From contig NZ_MVAR01000005.1 in the NCBI RefSeq assembly GCF_001999325.1, forward strand, positions 119,643-183,642: 64,000 nt of DNA, given 5' to 3'. The notes beneath the pieces are model-generated. The model saw only the letters and a program-made list of their open reading frames with translations. It was not told the origin of the DNA and searched no databases. A program made the position numbers and the translations under genes. Position 1 is the first letter of the stretch. The number at the start of each line of letters is the position of its first letter. Of the stretch, positions 8,515 through 18,739 are shown one piece after another. Source of the DNA: Thioalkalivibrio versutus (GTDB lineage Bacteria > Pseudomonadota > Gammaproteobacteria > Ectothiorhodospirales > Ectothiorhodospiraceae).

Positions 8515-10077
8515 ATGACCGAACTGGAACAGCACCACAAGCGCCTGCACCAACTGGTCGCGGACCGCGGATTTCCCGCCCCGGTGCCGGATGCCAACAC
8601 CGTGCGCACCATCGAGACCCACATCTCCACGGTCATCCTCGCGGGTGAGGACGCCTACAAGTTCAAGAAACCGCTGAACCTCGGTTTCCTCGACTTCTCG
8701 ACCCTCGAGGCTCGCCAGCACTACTGCGAGACCGAGCTGGAGGTCAATCGCCGTCTGGCACCCCAGATCTACCTGGAGGTTGCCACCCTCAATGGCGACG
8801 ATGCCCACCCTGTCATCAACGGCGAGGGGCCCATCCTCGACTACGCCGTGCATATGCGCCGGTTCGACCGCAAACGGCAGCTGGACCACCTTCTGGACAA
8901 GGGCCAACTGCCCGCCGCCGCCATGGATGCCCTGGGGCACTACATCGCCGCCTTCCACGAACGCACCGAACGCACCGATGCGCAGTCCGAGTACGGCACC
9001 GAAGAGGCCGCCACCCAACCGATGCTGGACAACTTTCCGGCCCTGAAGGAGACCGTTCGTGGTGCGTCGGACCGGGCACGCCTGGAACGGCTGGAACAGT
9101 GGACGCGATCGGAAATCAATCGATTGAAGGCTACACTTGAAGCTCGGCATGACGAGGGTTTCGTGCGCCATGGCCATGGCGACCTGCACCTGGGCAACCT
9201 GGTTTATGTCGATGACGAGAACGGCGAGGAAGTGCCGGTCGCCTTTGACGCGATCGAGTTTGACCCCGCCCTGCGCTGGATCGACGTGATCTCCGAGATC
9301 GCCTTTACCACCATGGATCTCCTGGCCCGTCAGTCGCGCGCCCACGCCTGGCGGCTACTCAATGCCTACCTGGACGGGCGCGAAGACTTCGACGGTCTCG
9401 CGCTCCTGCCGCTGTACCAGGTCTACCGCGCACTCATCCGGGCCAAGGTCCAGGGCATTCACGGGGCCGAGTCGCAGCTCCCTTCCGACGAACAGGCGGC
9501 CCACCAGGCGGAGATGGGCCGCTATCTAGCCCTCGCCGAGCGCCTGACCGAACCTGGATCCCCCCGCCTGATCCTGATGCATGGCGTCTCTGGCAGCGGC
9601 AAGACCGTGATCAGCACACAGATCATCGAAGCCCTGGGCGCCGTGCGCCTGCGCTCGGATATCGAACGCAAACGCCTGTCCGACGCCGTCTCCTACAGTG
9701 CCGACGCCCGGGCCCAGATCTACGGCCATCTGCGCGAACGCGCCCAACGCCTGCTGGCGCTCGGCCTGACCGTGGTGGTCGACGCCACCTTCCTGACCCA
9801 GGACCAGCGCGCCCCGTTCCAGCGTCTGGCACTGGAGCAGGCGGCCGGCTTTGCGGTGGTTGCCTGTCGCGCCCGTGACGAAGTGCTGCGCGAACGACTC
9901 GAGGCCCGCACCCGTGCGGGCCGTGATGCCTCGGATGCCGGCGTCGAGGTGATGGAACAGCAACAGCCGCAGCAGGAATGGCCCGCCCCCGAGGAGGGCT
10001 GCATCGAGGTGGCCCCGGAGGCACCGCTGGATCCGGACGCGCTCGCCCGCCAATTGCTGCAACCCGTCGCAAGCTGA
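8515..10077 (+). CDS. Fused aminoglycoside-phosphotransferase-like and P-loop kinase protein
   Basis: This protein has about 520 residues and two parts. Residues 1-330 resemble the APH/choline kinase fold, with the catalytic loop HGHGDLHLGNLV near 219 and the metal-binding AFDAIEFDP. From about 350 there is an AAA-type P-loop nucleotide kinase with Walker A MHGVSGSGKTVIS. The arrangement matches the conserved 'bifunctional aminoglycoside phosphotransferase/ATP-binding protein' family, whose substrate is not established. The name does not imply antibiotic resistance. ATG 8515 is preferred over 8443 because GCGGAG lies 5 bp before it. The gene is divergent from mrcB. A Gln-rich stretch (EQQQPQQEW) sits near the C-terminus. 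Confidence 0.85.
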   Translation: MTELEQHHKRLHQLVADRGFPAPVPDANTVRTIETHISTVILAGEDAYKFKKPLNLGFLDFSTLEARQHYCETELEVNRRLAPQIYLEVATLNGDDAHPVINGEGPILDYAVHMRRFDRKRQLDHLLDKGQLPAAAMDALGHYIAAFHERTERTDAQSEYGTEEAATQPMLDNFPALKETVRGASDRARLERLEQWTRSEINRLKATLEARHDEGFVRHGHGDLHLGNLVYVDDENGEEVPVAFDAIEFDPALRWIDVISEIAFTTMDLLARQSRAHAWRLLNAYLDGREDFDGLALLPLYQVYRALIRAKVQGIHGAESQLPSDEQAAHQAEMGRYLALAERLTEPGSPRLILMHGVSGSGKTVISTQIIEALGAVRLRSDIERKRLSDAVSYSADARAQIYGHLRERAQRLLALGLTVVVDATFLTQDQRAPFQRLALEQAAGFAVVACRARDEVLRERLEARTRAGRDASDAGVEVMEQQQPQQEWPAPEEGCIEVAPEAPLDPDALARQLLQPVAS

Positions 10078-10194
10078 GCGACCGCGTACAATCAGCGATA
10101 GACAGACCCCGGATACTCCGTCAACTTCGAGACACAGGAACTGGCACGCTCGCCCTCGAGCCCGGAACCCGACCAGGAAACCGCAGGAGCCCCC

Positions 10195-10995
10195 ATGCAT
10201 CATTACCGCCCCGGTCCGCTCGACCGAATCCGCCGCACCCTCACGCCCATTGCTGTCGGCGGGTTGCTGGCCATCGGCTCCACCGCCCAGGCCGATGCCC
10301 TGCTGCACTACGTCGACGACGAAGGACTGGACAGCCAGATCCTGGTGCGCGGCGACATCGTGCGCATGGAGCTCAACGAGTCCATCAGCGGCACCTCCGG
10401 CTACATGCTCTTCGACGCCAGAACCGATCAGCTGACGGTCGTGGACGACACGGAACAGACCTACACCCCGCTGACTCGCGAGGTGATGGACCAGCAGATG
10501 CGCGCCATGACCGACATGGTCAGCGACCTGCGCCGGCAAATGGCGCAGCTCCCGCCCGAGGTGCGCCAGCAGCTCGAGGAGCAGCTGGGCATCGGGGCGG
10601 AAGGTTTCGATGCCGAGATCGACACCCGCGCCACCGGCGAACAACACAAAATCGGGGACTTCGTCTGCGACGATTACGAGGTGCTGATCGACGGCCAGGT
10701 GCAAAGCACGGTCTGCGTAACGGAGCCGGATACCCTGGGCCTGGGCAGCGCGGATTTCGCGACCCTGGGCGCCCTGATGGATCGCCTGTACGAGCTGTCC
10801 CTGAACGCCCTTGAGGCCGGCGGGCCGATGGCCTCGCAGATGGGCGCCTCCTTGCTGCCGCGCGTCGACGGCATCCCGCTGCAGGTCAGTGAAAAGGGCG
10901 GCGTGACCACGCGGCTTGCCGGCATCTCCACCGACGACCTCAGCGCCGCACTCTTCAGCGTCCCCGACAGCTATGCCGAACGCGATCTTTTCTGA
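10195..10995 (+). CDS. Exported protein with DUF4412-like features
   Basis: This 266-residue protein has a Sec signal (RRTLTPIAVGGLLAIGSTAQA-DA, split by a basic N-region). The mature part reads like a beta-rich lipoprotein-localisation-type (DUF4412-like) fold: DIVRMELNESISGTSGYMLFD, then TDQLTVVDDTEQTYTPL. A helical Gln/Met-rich segment (MDQQMRAMTDMVSDLRRQM) follows, with a cysteine pair (FVCDDYEVLIDG, STVCVTEP) that could form a disulfide. The start is supported by AGGAG about 8 bp upstream. Its last 23 bases overlap the NlpC/P60 gene, so the two are probably coupled. The family assignment rests on pattern only, and no function is claimed. Confidence 0.65.
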   Translation: MHHYRPGPLDRIRRTLTPIAVGGLLAIGSTAQADALLHYVDDEGLDSQILVRGDIVRMELNESISGTSGYMLFDARTDQLTVVDDTEQTYTPLTREVMDQQMRAMTDMVSDLRRQMAQLPPEVRQQLEEQLGIGAEGFDAEIDTRATGEQHKIGDFVCDDYEVLIDGQVQSTVCVTEPDTLGLGSADFATLGALMDRLYELSLNALEAGGPMASQMGASLLPRVDGIPLQVSEKGGVTTRLAGISTDDLSAALFSVPDSYAERDLF

Positions 10996-11524
10996 CACCT
11001 GGCGCCGACGGCTGCCGCTTGCCCTGGCCGGCCCCGGGCTTCTGCTGCTTGCGGCCTGCAGTGCGGGCCCCGAACCGCGCGGAGGGGATACCGCGCCCGT
11101 TGCCACACCCGAAGGCCTTGCGGACGGCCCAATGAGCCCCACGCCCGAGGCTGGCCTGGAACGCTCCGAGGTCGTGCTGACCGCCCTCGGTCACCTCGAC
11201 ACCCCGTACCAGTACGGCGGCACGGATGCCACCGGGCTGGACTGCTCGGCCCTCGTCCAGCGGGCCTACCGCGAGGCCGGGCGCGCCGTCCCGCGCACGA
11301 CACGCGACCAGGCCCGCGCAGCGACCCGACGCGAGGGACCGCCCACCCCGGGTGACGTGGTGTTCTTCGCCATTAACGGGAATCAAATCGACCACGTCGG
11401 GGTCTACGTGGGAGACGGCCGCTTCGTGCATGCGCCCAGCGCACGGGGTCAGGTTCGCATCGAGCATCTGGACAACCCGTACTGGGCACCCCGAACCCGC
11501 TTTGCCGGTCATTTCTTCAACTGA
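10973..11524 (+). CDS. NlpC/P60-family cell-wall endopeptidase lipoprotein
   Basis: This 183-residue protein has a lipoprotein signal (PLALAGPGLLLLAACSAGP, lipobox LAAC), a short proline-rich linker and a C-terminal NlpC/P60 domain of about 115 residues. The catalytic cysteine is in TGLDCSALVQRAY, the histidine in QIDHVGVYVGDGRF, and the polar third residue is probably the following histidine in FVHAPSARG. Members cut gamma-D-glutamyl-meso-DAP bonds in peptidoglycan; the E. coli relatives are MepS, MepH and NlpC. The ATG at 10973 places the start inside the previous gene; longer in-frame starts lack a usable signal peptide. Its role is probably peptidoglycan remodelling or recycling at the outer membrane. 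Confidence 0.88.
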   Translation: MPNAIFSDTWRRRLPLALAGPGLLLLAACSAGPEPRGGDTAPVATPEGLADGPMSPTPEAGLERSEVVLTALGHLDTPYQYGGTDATGLDCSALVQRAYREAGRAVPRTTRDQARAATRREGPPTPGDVVFFAINGNQIDHVGVYVGDGRFVHAPSARGQVRIEHLDNPYWAPRTRFAGHFFN

Positions 11525-11623
11525 CCGCGATCAGAGCCCGCCCGTCGTCGCCAAACTCACCGCTGACGGCGGGCATACAACCCCATCCTGGCCAGGCCTG
11601 GAATCACAATAGAGGAAGGAACC

Positions 11624-12142
11624 ATGAAAACACTCACCGGTATTTCGCGCACCCTGCGCCACTCCGCCCTGGCGATCGGCCTGGGCCTCGGTCTCGCCGT
11701 TGGCGGCACCGCCAGCGCCTATGAGACGTTCATGGAGACCGACGAACGCGTCATCTTCACGACCGAAGGCGAATACGACTTCTACTTCGAGATGGTTGAA
11801 GAGGCCATCGCGGCTGAAGGCCTGGTCATCAACAACGTCGGCTACATCGCCAACATGCTGGACCGCACCGGCGGACAGGAAAGCGGCGAAGGCATCTACC
11901 TCAACGGGCAATCGGTCGACTTCTGCAGCGCCACCTACTCGCGCGCGACCATGGAGGCCGATCCGCACAACATGCTCTTCTGCCCCTACATCATCACGGT
12001 CTACGAGCTCTCCGAGGAACCGGGCACAATCTACATGGGCTACACGCCGGTTCCCGAGGTCGGCGACAAGGACTCGAAGGAAAGCCTGCGCGCCGTGAAC
12101 GAACTGGTCGAGCGCATCATCAAGGAAGCCCTCGCCTTCTGA
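11624..12142 (+). CDS. DUF302-family exported protein
   Basis: This 172-residue protein has a clear signal peptide (LAIGLGLGLAVGGTASA-YE) and a DUF302-like domain. That domain shows EMVEEAIAAEGLVINNVGYIANML, then VDFCSATYSRATMEADPHNMLFCPYIITVYEL and a terminal helix. DUF302 proteins are common in sulfur-oxidising and other chemolithotrophic bacteria, but their biochemical role is not established. Two cysteines (DFC and LFC) may pair in the periplasm. The start is well defined by AGAGGAAGGAACC just before the ATG. The gene is separated from the NlpC/P60 gene by about 100 bp and ends at a strong terminator, so it may be its own transcription unit. Confidence 0.82.
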   Translation: MKTLTGISRTLRHSALAIGLGLGLAVGGTASAYETFMETDERVIFTTEGEYDFYFEMVEEAIAAEGLVINNVGYIANMLDRTGGQESGEGIYLNGQSVDFCSATYSRATMEADPHNMLFCPYIITVYELSEEPGTIYMGYTPVPEVGDKDSKESLRAVNELVERIIKEALAF

Positions 12143-12165
12143 TCCCAAGGACCTTTGTCGCAACG

Positions 12166-12202
12166 AAAAATGCCCGGCAGCCTTGCGGCCCCGGGCATTT
12201 TT
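12166..12202. terminator. Bidirectional terminator between the DUF302 gene and secF
   Basis: A 12 bp stem, AAAAATGCCCGG with CCGGGCATTTTT, is flanked by A and T runs on either side. It can therefore end transcription from both the plus-strand DUF302 gene and the minus-strand sec operon. Confidence 0.9.
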
Positions 12203-12207
12203 ATGTC

Positions 12208-12233
12208 CCCTGTCCTACGTGGCTAGGACAGGG
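12208..12233. repeat. Perfect 10 bp inverted repeat beside the terminator
   Basis: CCCTGTCCTA and TAGGACAGGG are exact reverse complements with a 6-base gap (CGTGGC). They lie immediately between the terminator and the end of secF. There is no T run, so it is not a typical intrinsic terminator. It could be a stabilising hairpin at the 3' end of the sec messenger. Confidence 0.6.
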
Positions 12234-12257
12234 TGATTCGGTCAGGCGTGAACCGGG

Positions 12258-13205
12258 TCAGGGTGTCTGATCCTCTTCCGCCCCTTCCTTCTTGACCGGC
12301 AGCAGGACCTGACGGTCCACACCCAGCATCAACGCCGCGGTTGCCGCGATGAAGATGGACGAGTACGTCCCCACGACCACCCCGATGATCAGGGCAATCG
12401 AGAAGTTCTGCAGGGCCGCCCCACCCAGAATGGCGAGCGAGAGCAACACCAGCAGGGTGGTCAAGCTGGTCACGATGGTCCGCGCCAGGGTCTTGTTCAC
12501 CGCATTGTTCATCACCTGTTCCGTGCTCTGCTTGCGTAGCACACGGAAGTTCTCGCGTATTCGGTCGTACACCACGATGGTGTCATTCAGCGAGTAGCCA
12601 ATCACCGCCAGCACGGCGGCGAGCACCCCCAGGTCGAACTCCATCTGCAGCAGCGAGAAGATTCCCAGCGTGATCAACACGTCGTGCACCAGCGCCAGCA
12701 CCGATCCAATGGAGAAGCGCCACTCGAAACGCACTGCCACATAGATCAGGATGCCGGCCAGCGCATAGATCATCGCCAGACCGCCCTGCTCGCGCAGCTC
12801 CTCGCCGACGGCCGGACCGACGAACTCCACGCGGCGAAGGTCCGGATCCGACGGCCCACCATCCTGCAGGGCGTTCAGGACCCGGTTGGACAACATCGCC
12901 GGGTTGTCGTCGTCTTCGCTTGGCGGCAGGCGAATCAGCACATCGCGCGAGGTGCCGAAGGTCTGCACCTGCGCCCCCTCATAGCCACCCGCCGACAGGG
13001 TCTCGCGGATCGTATCCAGCTCCACCGCTTCGGGGTAGCCCACTTCCACCAGGGTCCCCCCGGTGAAGTCGATCCCGAAGTTCAGCCCGCGGGTGGCCAG
13101 CAGCGCCACCGAGATAATGATCAGGACCAGCGAGATCGCGATCGTAATCTTGCGCTTGCCAAGGAAATCGATGTGCGATTCAGCGAAATTCAGATGCGGA
13201 AGCAT
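12258..13205 (-). CDS. secF: Protein translocase subunit SecF
   Basis: This protein has about 315 residues and six membrane segments. It starts MLPHLNFAESHIDFLGKRK and shows the SecF signature FGIDFTGGTLVEV, a periplasmic P1 domain, and the transmembrane block YSLNDTIVVYDRIREN followed by RTIVTSLTTLLVLLSL. SecF with SecD uses the proton gradient to pull proteins through SecYEG. The ATG at 13205 is chosen because GCGGAG lies 6 bp before it; a TTG at 13223 is less likely. It follows secD with a 14 bp gap in the usual queA-tgt-yajC-secDF operon and precedes the bidirectional terminator. Confidence 0.97.
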   Translation of the reverse strand: MLPHLNFAESHIDFLGKRKITIAISLVLIIISVALLATRGLNFGIDFTGGTLVEVGYPEAVELDTIRETLSAGGYEGAQVQTFGTSRDVLIRLPPSEDDDNPAMLSNRVLNALQDGGPSDPDLRRVEFVGPAVGEELREQGGLAMIYALAGILIYVAVRFEWRFSIGSVLALVHDVLITLGIFSLLQMEFDLGVLAAVLAVIGYSLNDTIVVYDRIRENFRVLRKQSTEQVMNNAVNKTLARTIVTSLTTLLVLLSLAILGGAALQNFSIALIIGVVVGTYSSIFIAATAALMLGVDRQVLLPVKKEGAEEDQTP

Positions 13206-13219
13206 GGTTTTCTCCGCGC

Positions 13220-15088
13220 TCAAATGGACAGGCGCGTCAGTCGACGCTGGCGCCCGTAGGTCAGATTGACGATTGCGCGGGTCACGATGATCGCGGTGAA
13301 CATCGACGCGATGATCCCGATCGACAACGTGATGGCAAAGCCCTTGATCGGCCCGGTACCGAACAGGAACAGCACCAGCGCGGCGATCAGCGTGGTCACG
13401 TTGGCGTCCGCGATGGTGGTGAACGCTCGGTCATAGCCCGACGAAATGGCCGCCTGGGGTGACAGTCCGTTGCGGATCTCCTCGCGTATGCGTTCGAAGA
13501 TCAGCACGTTGGCGTCCACCGCCATGCCGACGGTCAGCACGATCCCCGCAATCCCCGGCAGGGTCAGGGTCGCCTGCAGCATCGACAAAACCGAGACGAT
13601 GAAGATCAGGTTCAGCGCCAGCGCCACGTTCGCGATCAGTCCAAAGGCGCGGTAATAGAGGATCATGAAGATCATCACCAGGATGAATCCGATCACCACC
13701 GACTGCATGCCGCGATCGATGTTCTCCTGGCCCAGGCTCGGACCCACCGTCCGTTCCTCGACAATCGACATCGGCGCGGCCAGCGCACCGGCGCGCAACA
13801 GCAGCGCGAGGTTGCGCGCCTCACGCGTGGTGTCCAGGCCCGAGATCTGGAAGCGTCGGCCCAGCGGCTCGTTGATGCGCGCAACGTTGATGACCTCTTC
13901 GCTGCGCGAGGTACGCATGACCTGCTCGCCGTCTTCCTCCACCGTCTCGGTGGTCGTCTCGATGAACACCGACGCCATCAGGCGGCCCACGTTATCCGAG
14001 GTCACGCGCGAAAAGATGCGCGCCCCCTGGCCATCGAGATTGATGAACACGGCCGGGCCGCCACTATCCTGGGCAATCCCGGAAGAGGCGTCGGTAATGT
14101 AGTCACCGGTGAGCATCACCTGGCGCTGCAGCAGCACCGGGGTCCCGTCACGCTCGCGGTACAGACGCGTCCCGGACGGTGCGCGGCCAGATTCAGCGGC
14201 CTCCATCGGGTCACCGGCCTCGGAGACCAGGCGGAACTCCAGCGTGGCGGTCGCGCCGAGCACTTCCTTGGCCCGCGCGGTGTCCTGCACGCCCGGGAGC
14301 TGAACCACGATCCGGTGCTCGCCCTGCTGGGCAATGATCGGCTCGGCCACACCCAGCTCATCCACGCGCGAGCGCAGGGTAGAGATGTTTTGCTGCAGGG
14401 CCTGACGGCGTAGCTCGGTCAGGTGGTCATCGCTCAGGGTGCCCACCATGCGGGTGGTGTCGCCGCTCCCGCGGATCTCCCATTCCAGCTCGCCGCGATA
14501 TTCGCGGGTCAGCCAGCTCTCGGCTGCCGCGAGGTTTTCCTCGTCCGCGAACATGACGGTCAGGTCACTGGAACTGCGCTCGATCGTGTCGAACGTCAGA
14601 CGCTCGTCACGCATCCTTCCGCGCAGCTCGTTGGAGTAGCGCTCCATCGCCGTGCCAATCACGGCATCCAGATCCACCTCCATCAGGAAGTGCACCCCGC
14701 CGCGCAGGTCCAGACCCAGCGCCATCGGCTGACCGTTGATCGCGCGCAGCCAGTTCGGTGTGGCCGGGGCCAGATTCAGGGCGACGGTGTGGTTGTCATC
14801 CAGGGCATTGCGCAGGATCTCCGCGGCCAGCGACTGCTCGTCGGTGGTCTCGAAGCGCAGGAGTAGCTGCCCGTCGTCCTGCTCCTCCACCTGTTTCGGC
14901 GTCACGCCCTGGGCACCCAGGATGGTGCCCATCAGGTCACGGATGTTCCCGTCGATCTCGCCGGTGACCGGATTGCCGATCTGCACCGACGGGTCTTCCG
15001 GGAACAGGTTGGGCGCGGCATACAGCCCCGCGCCCAGAACGACCACGACGATCAGGGCGTACAGCCACGCCGGATAGGAATTGCGCAT
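13220..15088 (-). CDS. secD: Protein translocase subunit SecD
   Basis: This 622-residue protein has a first membrane helix at the N-terminus (SYPAWLYALIVVVVLGAGLY). The SecD motif GLDLRGGVHFLMEVD is near residue 130, then the large periplasmic P1 domain. Five further helices form the C-terminal permease half, with LTVGMAVDANVLIFERIREE carrying the membrane Asp implicated in proton movement. It acts with SecF and YajC in late stages of Sec export. It lies between yajC (21 bp upstream) and secF. Length and domain order are standard. Confidence 0.97.
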   Translation of the reverse strand: MRNSYPAWLYALIVVVVLGAGLYAAPNLFPEDPSVQIGNPVTGEIDGNIRDLMGTILGAQGVTPKQVEEQDDGQLLLRFETTDEQSLAAEILRNALDDNHTVALNLAPATPNWLRAINGQPMALGLDLRGGVHFLMEVDLDAVIGTAMERYSNELRGRMRDERLTFDTIERSSSDLTVMFADEENLAAAESWLTREYRGELEWEIRGSGDTTRMVGTLSDDHLTELRRQALQQNISTLRSRVDELGVAEPIIAQQGEHRIVVQLPGVQDTARAKEVLGATATLEFRLVSEAGDPMEAAESGRAPSGTRLYRERDGTPVLLQRQVMLTGDYITDASSGIAQDSGGPAVFINLDGQGARIFSRVTSDNVGRLMASVFIETTTETVEEDGEQVMRTSRSEEVINVARINEPLGRRFQISGLDTTREARNLALLLRAGALAAPMSIVEERTVGPSLGQENIDRGMQSVVIGFILVMIFMILYYRAFGLIANVALALNLIFIVSVLSMLQATLTLPGIAGIVLTVGMAVDANVLIFERIREEIRNGLSPQAAISSGYDRAFTTIADANVTTLIAALVLFLFGTGPIKGFAITLSIGIIASMFTAIIVTRAIVNLTYGRQRRLTRLSI

Positions 15089-15109
15089 ATCAAAAACCCT
15101 GGAGGGCGT

Positions 15110-15439
15110 TTAGAGATCTTTGAGCGTGCCCTTGGGCATCACGGAGGCGACCGACTGCTTCTGTACGGCCACGTTCACGCCGTCGGCAATGTCGACCTTG
15201 ATGAAGTCGTCGCTGACTTCGGTAATCTTGCCGGCCACACCGCCATTGGTGACGATCTCGTCGCCCTTGGACAGGGCCTCGACCATGGAGCGGTGCTCCT
15301 TGGCGCGCTTGCTCTGCGGGCGGATGATCAGGAAGTACATGATCGCAAAGAAAATAACGATCATGATCAGGAACTCGATCATGCCGCCGCCGGCCGCTCC
15401 ACCTTCCTGGGCATGCGCTGCAGAAATCAGAAAGTCCAT
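15110..15439 (-). CDS. yajC: Sec translocon accessory subunit YajC
   Basis: This 109-residue protein has an N-terminal region with an AHAQ-like signal remnant. A single membrane helix follows (MIEFLIMIVIFFAIMYFLII), then the family signature RPQSKRAKEHRSMVEALSKGDEIVTNGGVAGKI. It is a small inner-membrane partner of SecDF. Its place between tgt and secD is the conserved order. A gap of about 80 bp to tgt may hold a secondary promoter, but no clear -35/-10 pair was identified. Confidence 0.96.
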   Translation of the reverse strand: MDFLISAAHAQEGGAAGGGMIEFLIMIVIFFAIMYFLIIRPQSKRAKEHRSMVEALSKGDEIVTNGGVAGKITEVSDDFIKVDIADGVNVAVQKQSVASVMPKGTLKDL

Positions 15440-15522
15440 CGAAACACTCCGTCTTCGGTTCAGATTCGGACGCTACCGGGGAGCTCGGGCCACACCCGGC
15501 GAGCGAAAAAATACCGCGCGGA

Positions 15523-17704
<2,182 letters not shown>

Positions 17705-17768
17705 GGCGCGCGATCCTACCACGCACCACTCGACGCGGCGCGGAGTGCGGAAGATCGCTCTGCCCCGT

Positions 17769-17796
17769 TTGTGCCGCAGAGAACCTGCGCTACACT
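17769..17796 (+). promoter_or_regulatory. Candidate sigma-70 promoter of the tRNA-Leu/tRNA-Thr pair
   Basis: TTGTGC (17769-17774) and TACACT (17791-17796) are separated by 16 bp. The mature tRNA-Leu 5' end is 13 bp further on. The match to consensus is moderate, but the position is right for a tRNA promoter. Confidence 0.4.
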
Positions 17797-17808
17797 ACGG
17801 CCCCACAA

Positions 17809-17895
17809 GCCGGGATGGCGGAACTGGTAGACGCGCCGGATTCAAAATCCGGTTCTGGCAACAGAGTGCGAGTTCGATTCTCGCTCCCGGCACCA
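17809..17895 (+). tRNA. tRNA-Leu (anticodon CAA)
   Basis: This 87-base class II tRNA has an acceptor stem GCCGGGA pairing with TCCCGGC, discriminator A and encoded CCA. The anticodon stem CCGGA/TCCGG encloses the loop TTCAAAA, giving anticodon CAA, which reads UUG. The long variable arm and the T-arm GAGTTCGATTCTC-type loop are present. It lies 68 bp before tRNA-Thr on the same strand. Confidence 0.97.
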
Positions 17896-17927
17896 AATTT
17901 TCTCGGGCCCGCCGCCAGGCCCAAACC

Positions 17928-17957
17928 CCAGGGAAGCATCCAATGATGCTTCCCTGG
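17928..17957 (+). repeat. Perfect 13 bp hairpin between the two tRNA genes
   Basis: CCAGGGAAGCATC and GATGCTTCCCTGG are exact reverse complements around a 4-base CAAT loop. It ends 6 bases before tRNA-Thr. No T run follows, so termination is unlikely. A processing signal for the dicistronic tRNA precursor is plausible but unproven. Confidence 0.7.
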
Positions 17958-17963
17958 CACCAG

Positions 17964-18039
17964 GCCGGTGTAGCTCAGTTGGTAGAGCATCTGATTTGTA
18001 ATCAGAGGGTCGCAGGTTCGACTCCTGTCGCCGGCTCCA
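17964..18039 (+). tRNA. tRNA-Thr (anticodon TGT)
   Basis: This 76-base tRNA has an acceptor GCCGGTG pairing with CGCCGGC (one G-T pair), a D-arm with AGCTCAGTTGGTAGAGC, and anticodon stem CTGAT/ATCAG enclosing TTTGTAA, giving anticodon TGT. The T-arm is CAGGTTCGACTCCTG, followed by TCCA with encoded CCA. It is followed by TTTTTCTC, which may act as a weak end signal. Confidence 0.97.
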
Positions 18040-18090
18040 TTTTTCTCGGGGAACACCCCGGCATCGGCCGGATCGCCCGCAATCCGCACC

Positions 18091-18654
18091 TCATTGCCGG
18101 GCCGGTCGTACTACCAGAGTGGATGCCACCATGTCGTGCAGCCCTTGCTTGCGTTCGGTGAACGCGACCATCAAAAAACCGATGTAGAGGGTCATGGCGG
18201 AGAGGATCTTGGACCAATAGCGAGCGTTGGCTCGCCCGAAGCCGATCCGCTGGCCATCCGCATCCGTGACTCGCAGGCCCAGCATCCGCTTGGCTGGTGT
18301 CGCCTGCCAGCCGGACGACTCGAAAACCGTGAAGTAAAGCCAGAACACAGCCGTCCCCATCACGATCCCCAGCAAAGCCCCGGCGCCAGCAATCACCTCG
18401 GGTTCATGGCCCACCATCGTCATGCCCAGGACAAAGCTCAGGGGCAGCACGACCAGCATCCCCAGGATATTGGCGAGCACCCAGTCGATCAACAACGCCA
18501 GCGCCCGATACCAAAAACCGGCGTATTGGGCGAAAGCCCGGGGCGTCGCAACCTCACACTCGGCGCCCAACGCCTGCGGCTTTAGCGCCGTCCCGCACCC
18601 GTGACAGAACCGCGCTTCCTGGTGGACTTCCTGTCCGCATTGCATACAGAACAT
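18091..18654 (-). CDS. RDD-family membrane protein with N-terminal zinc ribbon
   Basis: This 187-residue protein begins with a CxxC-x10-CxxC zinc ribbon (MFCMQCGQEVHQEARFCHGCG). An RDD domain follows with three or four hydrophobic segments: GFWYRALALLIDWVLANILG, then LGIVMGTAVFWLYFTVFE and ILSAMTLYIGFLMVAF. The RDD signature is seen as RALALLIDW and AKRMLGLRV. RDD proteins are small membrane proteins, some of which have been linked to sodium/proton exchange or transport; the function here is unknown. It points away from tadA, with an 85 bp gap, and ends about 50 bp from tRNA-Thr, convergent with it. Confidence 0.82.
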   Translation of the reverse strand: MFCMQCGQEVHQEARFCHGCGTALKPQALGAECEVATPRAFAQYAGFWYRALALLIDWVLANILGMLVVLPLSFVLGMTMVGHEPEVIAGAGALLGIVMGTAVFWLYFTVFESSGWQATPAKRMLGLRVTDADGQRIGFGRANARYWSKILSAMTLYIGFLMVAFTERKQGLHDMVASTLVVRPARQ

Positions 18655-18739
18655 CTCACTCTCCTTGTGTCATGCCCGTTCCCGGGCCCATCTGAAGGCC
18701 TTCTCCTTGGTCTGGCATCCGCCTGAAACGCGCGCGCCA

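Noticed and set aside
8515-10077. An aminoglycoside resistance gene
   Set aside because: Only the fold is shared; the fusion belongs to a widespread chromosomal family with no evidence for drug modification.
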